A DNA stretch of 64,000 nt, taken from NCBI RefSeq assembly GCF_021184025.1, contig NZ_CP036537.1:496001-560000 (forward strand), in the 5' to 3' direction. The stretch is from Rhodopseudomonas boonkerdii (lineage in GTDB: Bacteria > Pseudomonadota > Alphaproteobacteria > Rhizobiales > Xanthobacteraceae). Shown here piece by piece: positions 7,216-13,658 of this stretch. A model generated the notes under the pieces. The model had not been told where the DNA came from. It worked only from the letters and a program-made list of their open reading frames with translations, and searched no databases. Position numbers and translations under genes: made by a program. Position 1 is the first letter of the stretch. Each line of letters starts with the position of its first letter.

Positions 7216-7754
7216 GACAGGTCCTCCCCGTCATCGCCGCGACGATGCGTGCCGGCCTTGACGATGCGGAGGCGCTCGTCGAGCTCCGGCCAGGCCTGGC
7301 GGAAATTGTGGGCCAGCCAGGACGTCGCCAGGCGGCGGCGGTCGGCGCGGTCGATCGGCATCCGGCGGATCAGGTTGGAGAGCACCAGCGTGGCGCCGGC
7401 GCTGCCGCGCAGCGCGTTGTGCAGCAGCACCGTCATCGTCAGGTCGGTGCGGATCGTGACCTGCTGGGGGATGCCCATGCTCAGAGCCAGGCCGATGGCG
7501 CTCGCGGCATCGCCGGCGATGGCCAGGCGCCATGCGTCCATGGTGGACGACGTGCGCCGCATGCACTCGTTAACGGCGGCGCGGTGATCGCGATGGAAGC
7601 GGTGCGCCGGCACGGAGCGCCACAGCAGATGTGCGTGCTCCCAATCCGCCGGCGTCTCGCCGAGGAAATGCGCCGCGATCGAACGCGGTTTGGACATCTC
7701 CAGGGCACGGGCGGTGCCGCGGGTCGGCTTCGTCTTCTTCGTTTCGGTACGCAT
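7212..7754 (-). CDS. Hypothetical protein, 180 aa
   Basis: A 180-residue protein I do not recognise. The N-terminus is Lys/Arg/Thr-rich. The middle (about 75-130) has helix-like segments rich in Ala and Leu, and the C-terminus is basic then acidic. No signal peptide, clear membrane helix or catalytic motif is seen. A GGGAGA precedes the ATG by 8 bases. Its stop overlaps the phosphoesterase start as GTGA, so they are probably co-translated. The only clue is the operon context. Confidence 0.6.
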   Translation of the reverse strand: MRTETKKTKPTRGTARALEMSKPRSIAAHFLGETPADWEHAHLLWRSVPAHRFHRDHRAAVNECMRRTSSTMDAWRLAIAGDAASAIGLALSMGIPQQVTIRTDLTMTVLLHNALRGSAGATLVLSNLIRRMPIDRADRRRLATSWLAHNFRQAWPELDERLRIVKAGTHRRGDDGEDLS

Positions 7755-7836
7755 GACATGGTTCTCCCGTTCGCGCCGAATGGCACGTTGCGGTCTTCCA
7801 GACCGCGAAGTTGGTTAGGTTCGGAATTCGGTGGGT

Positions 7837-7864
7837 GGGGAGCGTCCTAGAGTGGACGCTCCCC
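7837..7864. other. Strong hairpin, 11-base perfect stem
   Basis: GGGGAGCGTCC-TAGAGT-GGACGCTCCCC, an inverted repeat with perfect 11-base arms and a 6-base loop. It overlaps the end of the 27-codon micro-ORF and lies upstream of the 180-residue gene. There is no T run on either strand, so it may act as a processing or attenuation hairpin rather than a simple terminator. Confidence 0.55.
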
Positions 7865-7930
7865 ATGCCTCGCCAAGCCGGGCCGTGCCCTGCCTCGCCG
7901 GGCCACGCCCCGCCAAGCCTTGAAACTCAT
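7847..7930 (-). CDS. 27-aa Arg/Gly-rich micro-ORF
   Basis: A 27-codon frame whose ATG overlaps the stop of the 191-residue gene as ATGA. The product is rich in Arg, Gly and Ala, with segments such as AWRGVARRG and RPGLARHGE. It is built on a degenerate 20-base DNA repeat (7864-7923). From memory, similar repeat-encoded AWRG/ARHG-type frames occur in phage genomes. It may be a real basic peptide or a translated DNA repeat. Confidence 0.35.
   Translation of the reverse strand: MSFKAWRGVARRGRARPGLARHGERPL
7864..7923. repeat. Three degenerate 20-base tandem repeats
   Basis: Three consecutive 20-base units start with C[AG][TC]GCC and contain GCCTCGCC or CCCCGCC followed by [AG]GCC[GT]. The units begin at 7864, 7884 and 7904. 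The reverse complement contains GGCGAGGC/GGCTTGGCG. The same GGCGAGGC word recurs in the two QVHPP micro-ORFs (6305 and 6423), which suggests a family of short elements spread through this operon. Confidence 0.5.
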
Positions 7931-8502
7931 TCCTTGCGCTCCTCGGCCAGGTAGGTGCCGAAGGTTGGCCGCCAGTCGCCGAGCCCCTTGGTGAAGCCCG
8001 CCGTCATGAAGGTGTCGACGACCTCGCTGCGATTGAGCAGCGTAGGCAGATACATCACGTCAAATTCGACGGCCCAGTCGTCGAACCGGGCGCGCGTCCG
8101 GATGGTGCGGGCGCGTCCGACCCTGACGGTGGTCCGGAACACGAAGCGTTCGTCGGCGCCGAGCTCATCGAGGTCGCGCGGCCCGTCGTACTCCAGGATG
8201 GCCGGGCGACCGATCTGGATGCCCGCGGATGCTTCCTGGCCCTTGTTGCGTGCCCTTGCGGCGGACTTGAAGGTGCTCAAGAGCGCTTCCGCCGGGATGC
8301 ACGGGCGACCTTCGAAGATCCACAGGCCGCCATGCCATTCGATCCGCGAGATTTCGAGATGGTCCGCCAGCGTCTTCGCCCTCTTCGTCGTCACCTTCGT
8401 GAGGCGCGCCCGGATCGGATCGAGCGGGTCCGCAAGGCGCGACGAATGCATCAGCAGCGGGCGCGTCCCGGTCAGGCGCATGGTGATCTTCTCGGCTTCC
8501 AT
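7927..8502 (-). CDS. Phage-like protein of unknown function, 191 aa
   Basis: A 191-residue protein beginning MEAEKITMRLTGTRPLLMHS, followed by RLADPLDP, a Lys/Arg-rich stretch, a segment CIPAEALLSTFKSAAR near the middle and a C-terminal GLGDWRPTFGTY. From memory, proteins with this G-x-x-PLLMH...DPLDP layout and GLGDWRP ending are found in phages and prophages. The IPA-x-x-LLSTFKSAAR segment loosely recalls the Gly-rich region of RAMP (Cas) folds, but this is weak. It starts at ATG 8502, one base overlapping the HNH stop (TGATG). Function unknown. Confidence 0.6.
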   Translation of the reverse strand: MEAEKITMRLTGTRPLLMHSSRLADPLDPIRARLTKVTTKRAKTLADHLEISRIEWHGGLWIFEGRPCIPAEALLSTFKSAARARNKGQEASAGIQIGRPAILEYDGPRDLDELGADERFVFRTTVRVGRARTIRTRARFDDWAVEFDVMYLPTLLNRSEVVDTFMTAGFTKGLGDWRPTFGTYLAEERKE

Positions 8503-8825
8503 CACGCCACCTCGCGGGTCGGGTCGAACAGCGGCGCGTCGATGCGGATGGTCTTCACGTCGGCGCGCAGCGGCTGCAGCAGCGCGTAGCGGCGGGCCCG
8601 CAGGAAGGACGTCACCGCGCGGTGGCAGTCCGAGCACAGCGAGGTGAGGTCGCCGTCGATCTCGTTGCCGAGACGGTCGTAGGTACGGTGATGCGATTCC
8701 AGCGTAGCGCCGTCGGAGGCCGCCGCCGGGCAGAGACGGCAAGCGAAACCTGCCGCCTCGAATTCGCGCAGCCGGACCGGACTGGTCCGCCATGCAGTGC
8801 TCTGGATGTACTCGCTATAGGTCAT
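8502..8825 (-). CDS. HNH endonuclease-like protein
   Basis: A 107-residue protein with a compact HNH motif: CRLC, then ESHHRTYDRLGNE, then DLTSLCSDCHRAV. The paired CxxC sets would hold a zinc ion and the His residues form the nuclease centre. Small HNH proteins of this type are common in phages and mobile elements, acting in packaging or as restriction or homing nucleases. A GGGAA lies before the ATG at 8825. It is the first gene of the leftward operon and faces a divergent XRE regulator across a dyad at 8880-8904. Confidence 0.75.
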   Translation of the reverse strand: MTYSEYIQSTAWRTSPVRLREFEAAGFACRLCPAAASDGATLESHHRTYDRLGNEIDGDLTSLCSDCHRAVTSFLRARRYALLQPLRADVKTIRIDAPLFDPTREVA

Positions 8826-8879
8826 CGCAAATTCCCTTTCGATGGGAACAAGATGCCATCGCGATGGAGCCAAGTCAAT

Positions 8880-8904
8880 TATTCTTCCCATTATGAGAAG
8901 AATA
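8880..8904. promoter_or_regulatory. Operator-like dyad between HNH operon and XRE regulator
   Basis: TATTCTTC and its exact reverse complement GAAGAATA flank a 9-base AT-rich centre. The site lies midway between the divergent HNH gene and the XRE-type gene, in a notably AT-rich patch. On the minus strand TTGACT (8873-8878) follows the dyad and could be the -35 of the leftward operon promoter. Most likely bound by the adjacent HTH protein. Confidence 0.55.
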
Positions 8905-8943
8905 AGGCTTGCTAACGTTAATTTTCCTGCATAGAACTCGGGG

Positions 8944-9228
8944 ATGACCGACGCCGAAATACCCGAACTCCTGATATCCGCTGCCATGATCCGGGCCGCA
9001 CGGGGCCTGTTGAACCTGTCCCAGACCCAACTCGGCGAGACGCTGACGCCGAACGTGTCGCGGCGCACGATCTCCAAGATCGAGACTGAAACGGAAGGCC
9101 GGCCCGACAGGCGCAGGCGGGACGTCCACAAGGCGCTCCGGGCCGCGCTTGAAAAGGAAGGAATCGAATTCTTCTTCGGTGACGAGGAATACGTCGAGGG
9201 CGTCAGGCTAAGGCGCCGTCCCGAATAG
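8944..9228 (+). CDS. XRE/Cro-type HTH regulator
   Basis: A 94-residue protein with a lambda-repressor-like HTH at about residues 14-50: MIRAARGLLNLSQTQLGETL, then NVSRRTISKIETE. The C-terminal region (KALRAALEKEGIEFFFGDEEYVEGVRL) resembles other short XRE regulators. It is divergent from the HNH operon across a 25-base dyad, so it probably represses that operon and possibly itself. A GACGTCC/GGACGTC inverted repeat after the gene (9253-9277) may end its transcript. Confidence 0.75.
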   Translation: MTDAEIPELLISAAMIRAARGLLNLSQTQLGETLTPNVSRRTISKIETETEGRPDRRRRDVHKALRAALEKEGIEFFFGDEEYVEGVRLRRRPE

Positions 9229-9340
9229 ATCGCTGCCGACAGACCGACCGGTGACGTCCGTCTCCCTACGGGACGTCGATCATGGTCCGGGGCGCTAGAA
9301 GCACCAACTCCCTGATCGATCTGCTTTTGACGGAGGCCTC

Positions 9341-10081
9341 TTGGATCTCGTTGTTGCCGCTTCATTTGCCATCGTCGCTCTGCTCTATTCGGCGGTCGGG
9401 CAGGCCGGCGGCACGGGATATGTCGCGGTCATGGGCGTTCTCGGATACGCGCCCGACGTCATCAAGCCTACGGTCCTGGCGCTGAACATCCTCGTCGCAG
9501 CCATCGGATGCGCCCGCTTTCATCGGAATGGACTGCTATCGTGGCGCGCCTGCTATCCCTTCGGTGTGCTGGCGCTTCCGTTTTCCTTCGTGGGAGGAAC
9601 GCTGAACCTCCCTGCGGCGGCTTATCAGCCCGTGGTCGGCCTGCTGCTTCTGCTGGCGGCGGCGCAAATGGCGCGTTCGGCACGGCGCGCGGCGCATCTC
9701 GATCTGCAGGCGCTCCGCGAGCCGCCCTTCGGCATGTCGCTTCTTGCCGGAGCCGCCATCGGCGTGGTCTCGGGCATCACCGGCGTCGGTGGCGGAATCT
9801 TTCTCGCGCCGCTAATCTTGGCGATGGGTTGGGCGGAGACGCGCAAAGCGGCGGCGATCGCGGCGACCTTCAACCTGCTGAACTCTACCGCCGCGCTCGC
9901 CGGCGCCGCGGCAACCGTTCATGATCTGCCGGTCCAACTACCGGTCTGGTCGGCCGCCGTGGTGTTCGGAGGAGTCGCCGGATCGTGGCTTGGATCCACG
10001 CTCATACGGCCAAGCCTGATGAGGCTGCTGCTCGCCATCCTGCTCGCGCTGGCAGGCTTCCGGATGGTAGCTCACCCATGA
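9341..10081 (+). CDS. TauE/SafE-family membrane permease
   Basis: A 246-residue integral membrane protein with about seven to eight hydrophobic segments and two repeated halves typical of TauE/SafE (sulfite/anion exporter) proteins. Family-like segments include GQAGGTGYVAVMGVLG in the first half and GVVSGITGVGGGIFLAPL in the second. It starts with TTG at 9341, with GGAGG nine bases before. It sits beside the arsenic genes; members of this family often accompany arsenic or sulfur loci, but the substrate here is unknown. Confidence 0.75.
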   Translation: MDLVVAASFAIVALLYSAVGQAGGTGYVAVMGVLGYAPDVIKPTVLALNILVAAIGCARFHRNGLLSWRACYPFGVLALPFSFVGGTLNLPAAAYQPVVGLLLLLAAAQMARSARRAAHLDLQALREPPFGMSLLAGAAIGVVSGITGVGGGIFLAPLILAMGWAETRKAAAIAATFNLLNSTAALAGAAATVHDLPVQLPVWSAAVVFGGVAGSWLGSTLIRPSLMRLLLAILLALAGFRMVAHP

Positions 10082-10126
10082 CACGGCCGCCGGTAGCCGT
10101 GATGTCGATGGAAACGCCAGGTGCGG

Positions 10127-10420
10127 TCAGGCGAGCGACCGTCGTGTGGCGTCCGTCGCGTGCGTCGGCAGGACGAACGTCAGCACGAAGCAGGAGAGCA
10201 GCATCACCGCTGAACCGGCGAGGCATCCAACGATGCCGCCATGATGATAGAGCACGCCGGACAACGTGATGCCGAGAAGTCGACCAGCCGCGTTGGCGGC
10301 ATAATAGAAGCCGACGTCCTCCCGCCTTCTCGGATCCGGCGTATGTCAGGATCAGGTACGAATGCAGCGACGAGTTGACTGCGAAAGGCAATTCTTCGGT
10401 CGAAACACCTGACCTCGCCG
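10127..10420 (-). pseudogene. arsJ: Remnant of arsJ-like organoarsenical efflux MFS gene
   Basis: Only the 3' end of an ArsJ-like MFS gene remains. One frame reads FAVNSSLHSYLILTYAGSEK up to about 10319. After a one-base frameshift near 10316-10319 the next frame continues DVGFYYAANAAGRLLGITL and GGIVGCLAGSAVMLL, ending at a stop at 10127-10129. ArsJ exports 1-arseno-3-phosphoglycerate made by a partner GAPDH; neither the rest of arsJ nor the GAPDH gene is present. The remnant lies just downstream of arsH in the same direction, so it marks decay of a once longer ars operon. Confidence 0.7.
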
Positions 10421-10469
10421 GCGCAGGTGCCAGAACTCAATAACACTTGATCTGCAATCGCTCTCGAAC

Positions 10470-11186
10470 TCACAGCGCCTTCGAGAGGCTCAACCGCTCG
10501 GAGAGCTTCTCGGCCGATTCCTTGCGCTCGCTGTAACGGTCGGTCAGGTAGCCGGAGACGTCGCGCGTCAGCAAAGTAAACTTTACTAGCTCTTCCGCAA
10601 CATCGACGATGCGGTCGTAATAGGGCGAAGGCTTCATCCGGCCGTCGTCGCCGAATTGTTCGTATGCCTTGGCGACGGACGACTGGTTCGGGATCGTGAT
10701 CATCCTCATCCAGCGGCCGAGCACCCGAAGCTGGTTCACCGCATTGAACGATTGCGAACCTCCACTGACCTGCATAACCGCCAGCGTCTTGCCTTGCGTC
10801 GGACGAACCGCGCCGACCGACAGAGGGATCCAATCGATCTGCGCCTTCATGATGCCGGTCATCGCGCCGTGGCGCTCCGGGCTGCACCACATCTGCCCTT
10901 CGGACCATGTCGTGAGGTCGCGCAGTTCCTGCACCTTCGGATGCTCGACCGGAGCGCCGTCCGGAAGCGGGAGGCCCGTGGGATCGAATATGCGGGTCTC
11001 GGCTCCGAAGCTCTGAAGGAGACGCGCCGCTTCCTCCGTCGCGAAACGGCTGAAGGAACGCTCGCGCAAGGATCCGTACAATAGGAGAATGCGGGGCTTG
11101 TGCATCGACGGACTTGCGCGGAGCGCATCTTGGTCCGGCACCGCGAACGCCTGCTCGTTGATGTTGGGTAGATCAGGCTTCGACAA
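10470..11186 (-). CDS. arsH: ArsH, NADPH-dependent FMN oxidoreductase
   Basis: A 238-residue flavodoxin-like protein. The N-terminal LPNI segment and the FMN loop [13 protein letters not shown] (about 34-46) are typical of ArsH, as are [20 protein letters not shown] and [16 protein letters not shown]. Known ArsH proteins oxidise trivalent organoarsenicals such as methylarsenite to less toxic pentavalent forms using NADPH. It overlaps the 3' end of arsC by 14 bases and is the last intact gene of the leftward acr3-arsC-arsH set. Confidence 0.9.
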   Translation of the reverse strand: MSKPDLPNINEQAFAVPDQDALRASPSMHKPRILLLYGSLRERSFSRFATEEAARLLQSFGAETRIFDPTGLPLPDGAPVEHPKVQELRDLTTWSEGQMWCSPERHGAMTGIMKAQIDWIPLSVGAVRPTQGKTLAVMQVSGGSQSFNAVNQLRVLGRWMRMITIPNQSSVAKAYEQFGDDGRMKPSPYYDRIVDVAEELVKFTLLTRDVSGYLTDRYSERKESAEKLSERLSLSKAL

Positions 11187-11571
11187 CTTCGCCGTCCTCC
11201 TTCACGAAACGGCCGATCTTCCGCGGAAGCAGGTCGAGTACCCGCTCCGAGGGACGGCATAGACGAACGCCCGTCGGCGACACTACGATCGGTCGGTTGA
11301 TGAGAATGGGATGGGCCATCATCGCATCGAGGAGGGCGTCGTCCGACAGCGTCGGATCGTCCAGACCAAGTTCCGCATACGGCGTTCCCTTTTCGCGCAG
11401 CAAGGCGCGGACGCCGATGCCCATCGCCGCGATCAACTCCTTGAGCCGTTCCCGGGTCGGCGGCGTCGTCAGGTATTCGACCACGACCGGCTCCTCGCCG
11501 CTCTGCCGGATCATCGCCAAAGTGTTGCGGGAGGTGCCGCAATTCGGATTGTGATAGATGGTGATGGTCAT
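11173..11571 (-). CDS. arsC: Glutaredoxin-coupled arsenate reductase ArsC
   Basis: A 132-residue ArsC of the ArsC/Spx thioredoxin-like family. The catalytic Cys is in [18 protein letters not shown] (Cys11). An Arg triad candidate is found at [15 protein letters not shown]. Known reaction: arsenate to arsenite using glutathione and glutaredoxin; arsenite then leaves by ACR3. The ATG overlaps the acr3 stop as ATGA, so translation is coupled. Confidence 0.92.
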   Translation of the reverse strand: MTITIYHNPNCGTSRNTLAMIRQSGEEPVVVEYLTTPPTRERLKELIAAMGIGVRALLREKGTPYAELGLDDPTLSDDALLDAMMAHPILINRPIVVSPTGVRLCRPSERVLDLLPRKIGRFVKEDGEVVEA

Positions 11572-12626
11572 CGGGGAAGCTCCACGCTCTTGTCGCCGGC
11601 GCGATCGCCGCCGGCTTCGTACCAATCCTTGGATGCCGTCACGATCTTCACGACGGTCAGCATGACGGGCACCTCGACCAGCACGCCGACGACGGTCGCC
11701 AGCGCCGCTCCAGAGTTGAGGCCGAACAGGCTGATCGCAGCGGCGACGGCGAGTTCGAAGAAGTTGCTTGCCCCGATCAGCGCCGCGGGTGCGGCGACGC
11801 ACCAGGCCACACCGAGATAGCGGCTCAACACGTAGGCCAGTCCGGCGTTGAAGTAGACCTGGATGAGGATGGGCACGGCGAGGATTGCGATGACGATCGG
11901 CTGCGCGATGATTTGCTCGCCCTGGAAGCCGAAGAGCAGGACCAGCGTGGCCAGCAGGGCGACGAGCGACAGAGGCTGCAGGCGCGCCATCGTGCGGTCG
12001 AAGGCGCCCTGTCCGGACGCCAGCAGCGAGCGGCGCCACAACTGGGCGACGATCACCGGCACGATGATGTAGAGCGCGACGGAGAGGAGGAGCGTCGCCC
12101 ACGGCACGGATACCGACGCGACGCCGAGCAGCAGTCCGACGATGGGAGCGAAGAGGAAGACCATGAGTACATCGTTCAGTGCGACCTGGCCGAGCGTGTA
12201 GTTGGGATCGCCGTTGACCAGGTTGGACCAGACGAACACCATCGCGGTACAGGGAGCCGCCGCCAGCAGGATCAGTCCGGCGATATACGATGGAATCTGG
12301 TCGCCCGGCAGAAACGGCGCGAACACATGGGCGATGAAGAAGGTGCCAAGGAGAGCCATCGAGAAAGGCTTCACGGCCCAATTGATGAACAGGGTCACAC
12401 CCACGCCTCTGGCATGCTCGGTCACTTTGCCCAGCGCTCCGAAGTCGATCTTCAGCAACATTGGAATGATCATGAGCCAGATGAGGACGGCGACGGGCAA
12501 GTTGACATTCGCCACTTCGGCGCCGGCGACCGCCGAGAAGAGTCCCGGCAATGCATGACCCAATGCGACGCCTGCGGCGATGCAGAGGATGACCCAGAGG
12601 GTCAGATATCTTTCGAAGATGCTCAT
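11568..12626 (-). CDS. acr3: ACR3-family arsenite efflux permease
   Basis: A 352-residue membrane protein with about ten hydrophobic segments. The ACR3 signature AAAPCTAMVFVWS holds the conserved Cys needed for arsenite transport. Other family landmarks are the N-terminal ERYLTLWVILCIAAGV and ALIGASNFFELAVAAAISLFG. ACR3 exports arsenite (some also antimonite) by proton antiport. It begins 180 bases after the first arsR stop and is coupled to arsC. That gap holds only a weak 63-codon frame I do not support. Confidence 0.92.
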   Translation of the reverse strand: MSIFERYLTLWVILCIAAGVALGHALPGLFSAVAGAEVANVNLPVAVLIWLMIIPMLLKIDFGALGKVTEHARGVGVTLFINWAVKPFSMALLGTFFIAHVFAPFLPGDQIPSYIAGLILLAAAPCTAMVFVWSNLVNGDPNYTLGQVALNDVLMVFLFAPIVGLLLGVASVSVPWATLLLSVALYIIVPVIVAQLWRRSLLASGQGAFDRTMARLQPLSLVALLATLVLLFGFQGEQIIAQPIVIAILAVPILIQVYFNAGLAYVLSRYLGVAWCVAAPAALIGASNFFELAVAAAISLFGLNSGAALATVVGVLVEVPVMLTVVKIVTASKDWYEAGGDRAGDKSVELPR

Positions 12627-12806
12627 GGACGCTTTCGGCTCGGAATGTTCGGGGTGGTTGTGGTATCACCTCTCGTCGGCAGCGGGCTGCTAGAGACGCC
12701 AGCGAAGGCTTGGGCCGTCCTTTGTGGCCTACGCCAGTCGAATTCGTTTCCAGCGCCTCGGCTGCCGACGGCGGGCGAATGCATCACATCTCGCCGTCCG
12801 ACCGCG

Positions 12807-13184
12807 TCAGGCACGGGATCGCTCCTTCGCCTTGGCTTTCGCCTTGGGTGGCGCGCAGCAGGACGAAAGCTGCTCGATCACCGGCGCGCAGAACTCGGCA
12901 CGTCCGCCGCAGCAGTCCTGGAGCATGAAAAGGATGATGGCCTGCAGCGCGGAGATCTCGGCGCGATAGACGATCGAGCGGCTGCGGCGCTCGCTCACGA
13001 CGAGCCCGGCCCTCGCCAGGATCGACAGATGCGCCGAGAGCGTGTTCTGCGGAACTTCGAGGAGCCGCGCCAGGTCGCCGGCCGGGAGACCCTCCGGTTC
13101 GTGCTGGACCAGAGTACGGAACGCTTGAAGCCGGGTGCCTTGGGCGAGCGCGGCGAGCGCGAGGACTGCTTGTTCGTTTTCCAT
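12807..13184 (-). CDS. arsR: ArsR-family repressor with Cys-rich C-terminus
   Basis: A 125-residue ArsR/SmtB winged-helix repressor. The DNA-recognition helix is in VPQNTLSAHLSILARAGLV (about 44-62). Metalloid binding is likely through C-terminal cysteines (QDCCGGRAEFC and SSCC), a layout of one ArsR subtype binding As(III) outside the classical helix site. It heads the leftward acr3-arsC-arsH operon and is divergent from a second arsR. The last residues are a Lys/Ala-rich tail. Confidence 0.85.
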   Translation of the reverse strand: MENEQAVLALAALAQGTRLQAFRTLVQHEPEGLPAGDLARLLEVPQNTLSAHLSILARAGLVVSERRSRSIVYRAEISALQAIILFMLQDCCGGRAEFCAPVIEQLSSCCAPPKAKAKAKERSRA

Positions 13185-13237
13185 ATATCCAGACTTACGG
13201 AAATAAAGGAGCGCGTCAACCCCGCATCGGTGATAAT

Positions 13238-13253
13238 TTCGAATATTCTAGAA
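13238..13253. promoter_or_regulatory. Operator-like site upstream of second arsR
   Basis: TTCGAATATTCTAGAA, a near-palindrome within the flanks TAAT and AT, lies in the 110-base intergenic region between the two divergent arsR genes. An almost identical site stands before the ArsO-like gene (13628-13643), with 13 of 16 bases the same. The shared site suggests one regulator controls both, most simply the second ArsR. Confidence 0.6.
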
Positions 13254-13294
13254 ATACGGTTGACTGACTGGGGCGGCGAGCTCATCTTGCCCGC

Positions 13295-13609
13295 ATGAAG
13301 ATCGAAGACGCAGCGGCCAGGCTCGAAGCGCTCGGCAACCCAACCCGCCTCCGGATCTACCGCGCGTTGGTTCGCGCCGGCCAGGCCGGGATGCCGGTCG
13401 GCCGTCTGCAGGAGAGGCTCAAGATTCCGGCCTCGACGCTCTCACATCACATCAAGGCGCTGGTGGCGGTCGATCTGATCTCGCAGGTCCGGGAATCGAC
13501 GACGCTCGTCTGCCACGCGCAGTACGCCAACATGCAGGGGCTGGTCGATTTCCTGGTCGCGGAGTGCTGCGCGGACGAGAAATGCGCGGATACGCAGTCG
13601 GCCGCCTGA
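13295..13609 (+). CDS. Second ArsR-family repressor
   Basis: A 104-residue ArsR/SmtB protein. The winged helix covers about residues 10-85: LGNPTRLRIYRALVRAG, then recognition helix KIPASTLSHHIKALVAVDLI. C-terminal cysteines (AECCADEKCAD) can form an As(III)-binding site. It reads rightward into the monooxygenase and MFS genes, with matching operator-like sites before itself and before the monooxygenase, so it probably controls this second arsenic operon. Confidence 0.87.
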   Translation: MKIEDAAARLEALGNPTRLRIYRALVRAGQAGMPVGRLQERLKIPASTLSHHIKALVAVDLISQVRESTTLVCHAQYANMQGLVDFLVAECCADEKCADTQSAA

Positions 13610-13627
13610 TCGGGCTTCGCGCGTAAT

Positions 13628-13643
13628 TTCGATGATACTAGAA
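13628..13643. promoter_or_regulatory. Operator-like site before ArsO-like gene
   Basis: TTCGATGATACTAGAA, 16 bases upstream of the ATG at 13659. It matches the site at 13238-13253 at 13 of 16 positions and shares the upstream TAAT. A -10-like GATACT lies inside it, so a bound repressor would block an internal promoter of the monooxygenase operon. Confidence 0.6.
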
Positions 13644-13658
13644 GGATCGGAGAATAAC

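Noticed and set aside
7864..7923. Possible CRISPR-like array
   Set aside because: The repeats are contiguous and degenerate without unique spacers, and no cas genes are present.
12623..12814. 63-codon frame between acr3 and arsR
   Set aside because: Overlaps both neighbours' ends, no ribosome binding site or similarity; treated as intergenic.
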